64,000 nt of DNA from Montifringilla adamsi (lineage: Eukaryota > Chordata > Aves > Passeriformes > Passeridae), in assembly GCA_017590115.1 (NCBI GenBank), contig JAGGNK010008670.1:3876751-3940750 (forward strand). Direction: 5' to 3'. Position 1 is the first letter of the stretch, and every line of letters begins with the position of its first letter. Under the pieces are notes generated by a model. It saw only the letters and a program-made list of their open reading frames with translations. It was not told the origin of the DNA and did not search any database. Positions 49,901-60,100 of this stretch are shown here, in pieces. The position numbers were made by a program, and so were the translations under genes.

Positions 49901-50809
49901 TGTCCCCTCCTGGTTCTTCCTTCCCAACATCCAGGCATCTCCTCACACAGGCCCGTGCAGCAGTTTCTGCAGTCAGAAAGAAAGACATGAACAGAAACAA
50001 ACCCAGACATCCAAACAGTTCATTTGCTCCCACTGGGAAAATATTGCTTTGCCCTGGGTCAGAACTAAGAAGAAAACAACTATGAAAGCATCAGTATTCA
50101 GATACTTGTGGGTGGACTGGGTGCTCAGAAGTTGCAATACCTCTGTCAGGTGTAAACATTTTCTTATTATACTCCAATTTGTGCAACAGTCCTAATAAAC
50201 ACTCTGTGGATAAATAACTGTGGTCAGCATAAAAACTGCTGAAGTTTATTTTAAGCTATCAGGTTTTACAGAGTACTGATCATCTTGTTTTTCTGTAAAA
50301 AAACCCAAACCTAACAAACCACAGAACTTTTTTCCCCCTCAAGTTCTGTAATCCTTAAGATGAACTATGGAAGTGGGGAGGAGAGGGACAAGAAAAAATA
50401 TAGGGGGGGAAAAAAACACAGCTTACATCTGAATTTAATTCCAGAGAGTTAGTTGCTTTCAGAAGTCCTGCCAGCCACTTGATTCCTTTGTACACACAGC
50501 TACATCAAACAATACCCACCGTGGGCAAAGGGCTTCCCAGAGGGAGCATCCTGTGCTCCCTGCCATGCAGCCAAGTCCTGGGGGACCAGGGGGCTCCTGC
50601 TGAAGCACCCTCGTGCCCCACCATCACCTTTTTCCCCCACACACGTTGCACATTTAGAACCCAAAATATTTATCTGTGGGTTTTACAAGGATCTGGGCAT
50701 CCCACCGTGCTGTTCTCAGCACTGGGGCACCATGAGGCTGCTTCACCTCCCATTGCTAGGGGATCAAACACAACACACAAAACCTGCTCCCCAGGGCAGT
50801 TATTTTGTG

Positions 50810-51185
50810 TTATATGTACTGTATGTCATATGTGCTCTGTGTGTTATATGTGTTATTTATGTGTGCTAAATGCTATGTGTTACATGTCCTATGCATGTTA
50901 TATGTGTTATGTGCTAAATGCTGTGTGTTACATGTGCTATGGGTGTTGTATGTGTTATTTATGTGCTAAATGCTGTGTGTTACATGTGCTATGTGTGTTG
51001 TGTTATTTATGTTCAGCGTGCTAAATGTTTTGTTACATGTGCTCTGTGTGTTATATGTGCTATGTTTATGTGTGCTATACGTTAGGTGTTATATGTGTCA
51101 CGTATGTTACATATTCTCTTAACAGCTGTTACATGTTATATTTGCTCTGTTACGCGTGCTATATGTTATACACGTTACGTGTTAC
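50810..51185 (+). repeat. Minisatellite with ~50-bp period upstream of GPR160
   Basis: GTGCTAAATGCT-type blocks recur at 50863, 50911, 50963 and 51018, with a decayed GTGCTATA at 51072 (spacing 48-55 bp). Each is followed by GTGTTACATGTGCTATG-like and TGTTATTTATGT-like blocks. The shorter motif TGTTAYATG repeats throughout, from about 50,810 to 51,185. The array ends at the GPR160 CpG island. Its plus strand reads as a spurious Cys/Tyr/Met-rich open frame. Confidence 0.9.
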
Positions 51186-51194
51186 CTGTGTCAT

Positions 51195-51540
51195 GCCCTG
51201 TTTCCCTGCACACGAGCCCGCAGTGCCGCTCCCCGCCCGCCCGGTCCCGCCCGGTCCCCGCGCTGGGGCGGGCGGAGGTGGCGGCCCCGCCGGGCGGGAG
51301 CGCGGAGCCGCAGGTGGGTGCCGGGGCCGGGCGGGGACAGCCCGGGCGTCCCCTCGGAGCCCCCGGGCCGCCTCCCTCCCTCCGGCTCCGGCTCGGAGCA
51401 GGACCTCTCGGAGCAGGGAGGGCCGCGGGCAGCGGCGGAGCCCCGCCGGGAGCAGCCGGGACGAGGAGCGGGAGGCGCCGGCAGCCGCGGGGACCTCTGT
51501 GCGCAGGATGGGGGCTGTGCCCGCACGGCCCCGACAGGTG
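51195..51540 (+). promoter_or_regulatory. GPR160: CpG-island promoter and first noncoding exon(s) of GPR160
   Basis: Very GC-rich DNA with SP1-like GGGCGG boxes. Donor-like sites follow at 51314 (GCAG then GTGGGT) and 51538 (GACAG then GTGATT), either of which could end the first untranslated exon. No TATA box is seen. Confidence 0.7.
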
Positions 51541-51616
51541 ATTCCGCCTTACTATTATTACTATTAATAGTAGTATTAATTATTCTCTTACTGAACGGGA
51601 CCTTGTTTGCGTGCAG

Positions 51617-51749
51617 GCTCTCTCCTCTCGGCGTGCCCGAGTGCAGCATCCAGGACATGAAGACAAAACACACCGGAATTAAGCCGTACATACAGATCAG
51701 GTTTCAGAGGATGCACTTGTGCAGATGAAGAGTGAAGCGGCCAGCCCAG
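51617..51749 (+). other. GPR160: Candidate GPR160 5' UTR exon 2
   Basis: Flanked by acceptor TTTGCGTGCAG (ending 51616) and donor GTAGGC (51750). It has no long open frame. It fits between the CpG island and the coding exon, whose acceptor ends at 52733. Splice motifs only. Confidence 0.45.
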
Positions 51750-52787
51750 GTAGGCTTGTAAACAAACTCCATGGATGCTTCTCAGGTTGTGCTGCCAAGG
51801 ACCTGTAGTTGCTCTGACTCTGCTCTCAGGACACACGAACACAAACGTGCACTAACACGAGGTGTCTGCTTGAATCGAAACAATTCGCTGTTAACACAGA
51901 GCCAAGGAGTCAGCTCAAATACAGCTGCCTTGGCTCCTCTTCTTTGCTCTCCCTGGGATCACGGACACCACCCTGCTTCTTTAAGGAAAGAGAGAAGAAA
52001 TCAGATAAAACTGTCCACACTGTCTTGCTGACACACAGAGCCACCCTATGTTCATTTTCCTTAGGAATTAATATTTGGAAAAGAGTTACCATAAAGAAAC
52101 TTGTGAAGTCTAAAGGGAAAACCAGCTGTTCTGAGGTCTCTGTCATTGTAGTACTTAGAGATGAACAAAGAAGTCCAATTCACTAATGAAGCCCTTGTGC
52201 TTTGGATTGCCTCGGAGTTCCAGGATTTTTCCACCAAAAAAGGAGGTGATGCTTGATGCTTTTTCTGCTTTCAAGATATTTCTGCAGTCTCGTTTTCCTA
52301 CAGATTCTATGAGCATAATGAACTGTGAGGCTGTGCTGCAGCATCTCGTGCAGTGTCTTGTATGATTTCTGTCCTGTAATTTTTTCAGAATATGCAGGAG
52401 CTCTGAAACCTCCATCCCTCTGGTCAGCTGGACAGAAAGGCCTCTCCATGCCCTCTAAAGGAAAGCAACACAGTCAACCTTTTTTCCTACACCTTTCCTT
52501 GGGTCATTAGCTAGAAAAATAAATTATGTTGACCTTTTAACTCTCAAGAATGTAATTCAAAGAAAACAAAATTTAGGCAGTTGTTGATAATTTAATGATG
52601 AGTTAGTGAAGCTCTTTACTCTTCATTAAGGGGCCTGAAAAATTCAGACAAACTGGGTAGTTGCTATGATGGAACTAATTGGCAGAGCTACACAGAAATA
52701 AATTTCTACAAATGTTTTTTTTTTTCTTTTCAGAGACGAAGCACTGTGCCCTGTGACATTTATTTTTGCTGTTTTCACCACTGGAGG

Positions 52788-53819
52788 ATGGCTGCCAGAC
52801 CCTGTGAAAATGGTTCTGCTCAGCACCACTGCACCCACGCCAGCCAACGTCTTGAAATCAGCTACATGCTGGTCCTGATTATGCTTGGAAAAGTCTTCCT
52901 CGATTTCTTCATGTTGCAAATTAAGCCAAGACCTGTGAAAGTCAGTTTTATGGGATACTTCTGCGTTTCAGTGGCACTTCTCGATTTCACACTGCTGCTG
53001 AGCATGTGTTTCATTTTCTGTTTTGAGGACTTTGTGCTCTGGGGCGTGCGATTCACAGAGTACCACATCTGCCTCTTCACGCAGATCACCTCTCTGACCT
53101 ACGGGATCTTGCCTTACCCAGTGTATCTGGTGGCTGCTCTGGATTATTACACCACTGTCTCCCGAACATCCCAGGTCCCTACAAGAGGTCGGAAGTTACT
53201 TTATGGATTTGCCGTGGTGGTTATATGGATTTCTGGGTTTTTTTGCACTCTCCAAGTTCCTGCTGTCTCTGAAGAGCTGCAAATGCAGAAGAGCGTTTCC
53301 CCTTCCCAGTGCCCTCTCTCTGGCAGCTGGCAGAGCTCCTCGGTGTCGTGGGCCATGGTGCTGCTGCTGGGCACGGCTCTCCTGGCTGGCTGGAAGGAGG
53401 TGACAACCATGCTGCTGTCTGCCAGGCTCCTCTCCTTTTCCAGCCAGCCTGTGCTGATGTTCCCCTACGTGCCTAACAACAACAACAACAACAACAACAC
53501 CTGCTTTAAGTGGCAGCTCCTGAGCAGGCTCCTCCTGTGTTTCCTTGGCACTTGGGCACCGTTTGTTGCTCTCCAGGTGGTGGTTGTGCTCCTGGGTGTG
53601 CAGATCCCAGCCTATGTGGAGATGAACGTGCCCTGGCTGTGCTTCATCAACAGCTTTCTCCTGGCAGCAGCCTACTGGTGCCGGTGCCACGATGTGGAGC
53701 TGACGGAGGAGGGGTGGTGCACAGACCCCTTTGTCAGCTGGAAATTCTGCTTTATGCCGTTCAACAATGAAAGCACACAGCCAGCTGATAAGCCAGGCAC
53801 AGTAATTGTCATCTGTTAA
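52788..53819 (+). CDS. GPR160: GPR160, orphan seven-transmembrane receptor (complete, single coding exon)
   Basis: GPR160 is a plasma-membrane 7TM receptor usually called an orphan; a role for the CART peptide as ligand has been proposed and disputed. The model has 343 aa (about 338 in human from memory). The exon begins at 52734 after a long polypyrimidine tract ending CAG; ATG 52788 is the first Met and has A at -3 and G at +4. Membrane segments lie at about 24-44, 52-78, 91-118, 136-157, 186-207, 245-269 and 280-300. FTEYHICLFTQI, GWKEVTT, QIPAYVEMN and DPFVSWK are conserved. C94 and C175 could form the usual TM3-ECL2 disulfide; N8 is in an NGS sequon. The DRY position reads ALDYY and there is no NPxxY, as in mammalian GPR160. 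An (AAC)8 tract gives eight Asn at 230-237 in intracellular loop 3. TAA ends at 53819. Confidence 0.96.
   Translation: MAARPCENGSAQHHCTHASQRLEISYMLVLIMLGKVFLDFFMLQIKPRPVKVSFMGYFCVSVALLDFTLLLSMCFIFCFEDFVLWGVRFTEYHICLFTQITSLTYGILPYPVYLVAALDYYTTVSRTSQVPTRGRKLLYGFAVVVIWISGFFCTLQVPAVSEELQMQKSVSPSQCPLSGSWQSSSVSWAMVLLLGTALLAGWKEVTTMLLSARLLSFSSQPVLMFPYVPNNNNNNNNTCFKWQLLSRLLLCFLGTWAPFVALQVVVVLLGVQIPAYVEMNVPWLCFINSFLLAAAYWCRCHDVELTEEGWCTDPFVSWKFCFMPFNNESTQPADKPGTVIVIC
53475..53498 (+). repeat. GPR160: (AAC)8 coding microsatellite in GPR160
   Basis: Eight identical AAC codons encode poly-asparagine in intracellular loop 3, just before TM6. It is a pure codon repeat, so length variation in steps of one residue is likely. 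Confidence 0.97.
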
Positions 53820-54140
53820 TGAGCTGCCGACTGAAAGGGCTGCAAAGCAGCAGAACTCTGATGTTGGGTGGCCGGGTCCTTACAGACAACGCAAGGAAAC
53901 ATCTCCAGAGCTTCACTCCATAGAAACAAGTCCAGTGTCTAGCAAGACTTCAGTGAATACTGCACTGCAAGCACTGCCAGGTCAGGGAATTCATCTTCAA
54001 ACTACACGTTTAAAAAACCATTGCTTATACAGGACAAGTTTTCAGTCATTTTTCTGACTAGAATTCTACACTTCCTTTAAATGGAATTATCTCAGGTTTA
54101 CAGTACAAAATGCAATAAAGTCTTCACGGCTGGAGTTACA
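53820..54140 (+). other. GPR160: GPR160 3' UTR with proximal poly(A) signal
   Basis: AATAAA at 54114-54119 gives a short 3' UTR of about 0.3 kb. A second AATAAA at 54649-54654 could extend it to about 0.85 kb. Confidence 0.65.
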
Positions 54141-57100
54141 TGCAGATGCTGAACTAACGTTCAAATGACTTTTTGAAGTGTATTTTGTTGCTAAAATGTG
54201 GATTTTTGTCAGCTTGATGGAAGGTAAGGGTTGCTGTTGTTTAAGAAGAAATAACTTGTTTTAGTTAAAATTACGACTCCTACAGAAATAGAAATTTTAT
54301 ATAGTGCAAAACCAGTGCAAGATGTGCAACTTCCACAACCACGGGAGAGGTGCTGTTTCATTGTTCCTTTGCTGCTGTTCCTCTAAGGTACACGAACATA
54401 TTAATAATTAAATAATTAAAGCAATAAGCATCAAGGTTAGCTGCTATACATAAATGCATGCCCAAGGTTAAAGAATGGTTCAAATTAAAATATAGATTAT
54501 TTTGAATCCAAAATTACTTTAAAAGAGTTAAATATGAAGTGGGACAACTTCAGCAAGGAAAGAATTAGTCAGGCTTCTAGCAAAAATACTGTCAGTTTTC
54601 AAATTCTTAGAGTTTTACAATGGACTTGATTTGATTTTGTATAAGAGAAATAAATGATACACAACCAAAGCAGACAAATGAAATTAGCATTTATTTCTGA
54701 AGCACTAAACTCACAATACAATGTTGTATTGAAAGAGAAACTAAGTAAATGGTGCTGTAGGTTGGTTAACTGTCCCCCAGACCCACAGGGAACAATGATT
54801 TCACACAAGAATACTCATTAAGAAAACTCTGCAGATAACAAAAGGTGCAATTACAAGCAAGTTTAAGCAGCATAGTATAAGGTGCTTTGTTTCAGCATTT
54901 GTAGGATGGATTTATCCATTAAGAGACAGATTGAAGAAATGTCACTTTTACAGATCATAACAAATGAGAGAATCTAAAATTCATTCACATGCTAGTTGGC
55001 AATAGGAAAGTGCTTCTTAAAAAGTGATTCACAAAGTGAAGATCACACTTTTACATAGCTCATTGTGTGCTCTTTGTGTGAAACTGTAAAATTTCAATTT
55101 TGGATAATAATTTATTTTATTATATATCAATTATAGAGATAGATTTAATTGCAGAATTTAAAACTACATGGGTTAAATTTTCTTATAAAAGAATATTCCA
55201 GTATTTCACTCCATAAGAATACACAATCACATCTCAATCATAAATTAATCTTTGATTTCTGAAACATACCAAAATCCGATTATTTTATCACCCCACATAG
55301 TGCTTTTTTCACCCCCAGTCTGTGGTAAATTTCTTTGATGTTTCCATAATGTAATCAAAAGGGGACAAGCATTTTTCAGCAGTAGAAAATGGTTTGGGGG
55401 GAAAACCTATTTAAAAGGCCATCAAAAGGACAGTAAATGATCAAAAACTGAATTTAAAAACTAGTGCAATAAGAGGAGGCAATGCTTACCAATATAGTTT
55501 GAAGTGTTTGGCACCAAAAATTATTTCATTTTTTATGCTGGAAAATGTACTTGGAGGAAATTCTATTTCCATGTTAAAAGCAGGAAAACACATGCTATGT
55601 TAACTGTAAAAACAACCCTAAGGAATTGCTCCCTGCTCCCTCAAACTGCAATTGCTGTTAGTTAGTGCTGGAGATGCTATAGGATAAACCATGGCTAGAC
55701 ACAGGCGTTGGGCACAGCATTTCTTCAGGTTTTATAGAAATTGGACACCCACTGAAATGGGGCTGACGAAATATTTACAAAACCTAATTCCATTTAAAAA
55801 TCAGCAAATACATCAAATATAGGAATGCACCAGGCATTTCAGAATCATAAAATAACTAATTCCTACAGACTCGGCAGGCAGGGGGAAATTCCTCTTTTAA
55901 AGTTCATTCAACACCAGATGAAGGAAAAGCTGTTTTCAAGTTCATTTCAGGAGTGTTTTGCATGGTAAGTCTCACCCTTCTGAATCACTAACATGCACAG
56001 AACTGGAACTGCAACCAGTTGGGTGAGGCTGCTGACATGTTTTATTTATCAGTGTTGTTCAGCTTCTCAAGCCCTAATTAAAGTTTACCCAACCCCATCT
56101 GCCCTAACGTGCCAGAATTCCTGTAGCTGCTGCAGTGCTCCTAAAGCCACTTGAAGTTTTTAACATTTTTTACAGGGAACACACAACTTGCAGCCAAAAC
56201 AAATATTAATGGATTGATGTTACATCTCTGTATTACTTGTCAAATTTATTCTTTCTTACTTTTTGTGGAAAAGTGCCAAAGAGCATCAGCTTTTAGGCTG
56301 CCACTTCCACTGAGGAGGCAACAGTGGCACTGCAGGTCTCCACCAACATCCAACTGTGGTGCCTGAGCCTGCCAAGGAACTGTTTTAAAACATATTAATG
56401 GCAACCCTCTTTGCAAGCCCACTTTTATCCTTACTTTCGTGGAGGGAGACACCAGCTGTGCAGTGATCTCCATCCTACTGCCTTCCTAACAATTGTCTTT
56501 TATTCTGCATTTTTTTTTATTAACCTGGTGCTTCTGGGCAGTCCCAACACTGGTGCCTGAACCATCCCTCTCTAGTGACAGTTTCACTGCCAGAGAGGAC
56601 AGAAGCTGTGCCAGGAAGGTGGAAATATCTGAAATAAAAGAACTACAGATAACCACTGCTACATCTCCTCTGTACATCACTTCTTGTGCTGTGCCAGCAA
56701 CTAATGGCCTTACACCATTCAAATACCTTACAGTATTGATATTAATATTAACAGCAGCTAAAGTGTTAAACCTTTATGGGAGATTTCTGTACTTTTCTCA
56801 TTTAAAGAATCTCCTACTTATCAACACTGATTTTAATGAGATATTCTATGTGTTTTCAACTCTGAACAGAGTATTTGGCACTCAATGATAAAACCCTTCA
56901 TCTTTACACACATCTTTCCTGGCTTGTTCATCCTATAACACAAAGACTGCTTGGAAAGGAAGTTGTTGGGTGTGCAGAATCCCTCATTGTTCTTTCCAAA
57001 ACTGAATTTGCAAAAAGCTGCCAGAGGATGGAAGCATCCTGGCTGGGTAGTGGAGGACACCACAAGCCTTCCACAGGCTGCCCAGGCTTCACTCACAAAG

Positions 57101-60100
57101 CAGATCTACCTCATGAATCAAAGACATTTGTGCTTCAAGCCTAATCCCATAATCAGCATAGATACCCTGATTATTACCTAGCAACAACACCCCGAGCCTG
57201 TCAACAACCCTATGTACCCAAGCAGTGCTTCATAAACACCATTAGAATGCTCCTTCAGTGTTATGTATTGCACTTAAACAGTGTTTATGATCACAATTCT
57301 ACAAATACACAATTGTGCTCATGTTACAATTACTTCTAGATGGAAAAAAACTTTTAAAATCTTGTTTTTCTAGCTCCTTACTCTACAGAGTCATTTGGAT
57401 AATTCAACAGGAATACTTGCTGGAAATGTAAAAAATTTTAACTTGAAAGTTCATTACACTGGCTCCCAGAACTGTGCTTCAGAAAAGTTAAACCCATGGC
57501 TACAAAAGCTGGACTATGAACTTACTCCATTCCTGCAATTACCAGCATATTCAAAGCTCTGGACTTTGCTTTTTCAATTCCACTTTGCTGTAAGAGATCA
57601 GAAAATACTATGCAACCTTCAAGTGAATGAGCAGGTGTGTGTTTTAATGCAGAGGTTACACAAACCTACACAGCAGCTTAGGATGGGGCCTTGAGCACAT
57701 GTGGAAGTGCTGACCTTGAGAGCCAGGGGATGAGGCAGGACACAAAACTCCCCAGCCCTCAGAGCTGACACCCAAGAGAGCAAAATGCCACTCTCAGAAA
57801 CTGAGTGTGGAAGGAAATGTCAGATTTTCAAAGAGATGAAGATGGTAAAAACAAACCAGGCGGATTCTCATGGATTAGGGTACTGTGTGCTCACCGCCTT
57901 GGCCTCAGTGTGTGTCCCAGGCCCTGACTCCATCAGCTCAGACCAGGGACAGCTTCCTGAAACAGCTTCCTGAAAAACCCACACAGCTGGCACCGGAGCA
58001 TTACTACTGTCTCTTTTCCAATGTCACCATTTGCAAAGCCATCCAGGTATGTAACTACAGAGAACCTTTCAGGTCTAAATAAACTCTCATGACTAAAGGC
58101 AAATTATTTTAAAATTAATTTAATTTAGGCTCATCTTAAATGAACCAAGCATTAAATGAATTAAAAATTTCTTTCTCCTCACAGTATTTCCTGTCTGAAA
58201 CTACAGGTCACTATGCAAGAGTGACTTGAAAATTAATTCACTATGAGTAATTAACACTTTACACTGAAATTATTCATTGATAGCTCTGCTCATACCTGTT
58301 CCACTCAGCATTTAACAGGAACAGGGTATTTAAAACAAAATACTCTAAAATATTAGCTTCTCTCCATCTCTAATAAACTAACTCAGGTGCATATTGAAAA
58401 ACTACCCTAGACTGATTGCTTTGTACAGTCATTATCTGCAACCTAAAACAATCAATGAGGAAATACCTGGGTAAGGATGACAAATATATTTCTAAGTATA
58501 GGTTAACAGGACATCTCTATACAATACTGGTGAGAAAATAACACTGCAAGCTTTTATACATGCTGAGTTTTAATATGAGCAGTCTCAGTACAATCAGAAC
58601 TACTCATGTTATAAATTATGGGGATGTCTAATTATTTGCAAAACCAGGACTCAACACAGCTGTCACTGAATTCTTTGATCACTCAGAGCTTTGATTTGTC
58701 ACTGCAAGAAATCTGTTGAGCTCTTGAGGTGGAAGTTTCTGCATGGATATTGTGATATTGGAATGAGAACATCCATCTGAAACTGGCATTAGTTGTAGCT
58801 GCCATGCCAGGCGCTGACACCGAGCCCAGTCTCACACTGAACTTCCATTCAAATTACACTTCAGTGGTTTTGTACCTGACAATTTCCTTCCACTTCAAGG
58901 TACAGAAATGATGTAAAAGCTATCACAGATCTGCCCAAACCGTTGGTTTTACCCTTTAATCCTTTCCTCTTCCTGCCACATCTGCAGTTACAAAGGAATT
59001 CAATCTGTTCTATCCAAAAGGCTGGATTCCTTTAAGGACAAAGCACAGGTGGAAGTCAGGGGGTAAATACCTGCTTTCACAGGAAAAAAATGAGGAAATG
59101 GATGCCTGCAGGACACAAATCTTCTATTTGAAATGTCTCATTGACAAAAATCTAGCAAAGGCTTTACCCTCCATCAAGAACTTCATTTCTGGAAAAAAAA
59201 TGATGGGTTAATGGGTAAAGAATGGATTTACAATGCAGCCTGTTTAAAACCCCTTCAGACACTCTCTGCTGAGCCAAAACAACTGGCACTTCAAGTCAGT
59301 GGAGGCAGACAAGCTTCCTCAGGGGAGTGCCCTGCTCCTGCTGCAAAGCAGGGATGCTGATACAAGCCAGATGGATCAGGGGAGGCTGCACACGCCTTTT
59401 GATCTTTCATGTGCAATTCTTTAAAACCCCAACAAACCCTGAAGCTGAGACACGTGTCACAGTTTTGTTCTGTTGAATGAAATCTTGACAGACACCTTCA
59501 GCCCAGTGCTCTGCAAAAGGGCCTTGCCCTGAGCTAATGCTGCAGTTTCCTTTAAGGAGTAGGGTAGGATGGAGAGTGGTGGAGAAAAAGGGAGGGAAAA
59601 TGCCATGGAATGTATGTCCCTTCTGACCTCTTCCTACAGAAGCTGAAATACTGCAAACATTACTGTGAGGGGTAGCCTTCACACCAGAAATCTGAATACA
59701 GAAAGCAAAATCCCAGGACATAAAGAGAAGAAAAAAGATTTCTTGTAGACACATCCTGTGGGAACAAGGATGTGTCTTTAAAATACAATTAAAATCTTTA
59801 ATACTTCTTCTTTTGGAAGAGGGTACAGCCTACCATGGGAAATGGTATAAGCCTGGGAAAACCTCACCTCTCTGAACAGCAAGTGGCCAGTAAATAAAAT
59901 GGTTCTGGAGGACTGTTACTCTATTGAGTATTTCTCAATATAATACTGTATTATATTGCTTTTTGGAGCAAATTCATAAGCTTCCCAAGTAGACTTCAGT
60001 TGCCCTTGGAAATTTTCCAGCCTACTTTCACATACAAGTGTGACTTTTTAAAAAATTCATTTTATTGACACAGCTACACTAGCAAACACTCCTGAACAAG

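Larger units (their letters stand above)
43873..50809. other. Intergenic DNA between SEC62 and GPR160
   Basis: No recognisable exon on either strand. It contains a GATA microsatellite, a long T-tract and otherwise unremarkable unique sequence. Confidence 0.7.

Noticed and set aside
50479..51567. Two consecutive plus-strand frames with Cys/Tyr/Met-rich repeats
   Set aside because: They are a reading of the TGTTAYATG minisatellite and then the GPR160 CpG island, not a cysteine-rich protein.
51191..51691. 166-codon minus-strand open frame at the GPR160 promoter
   Set aside because: GC-rich antisense of a CpG island with no recognisable domain.
52746..52787. Upstream extension of GPR160 from codon 52746
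   Set aside because: That codon is GTG, not ATG. The first ATG, with a strong Kozak context, is at 52788.
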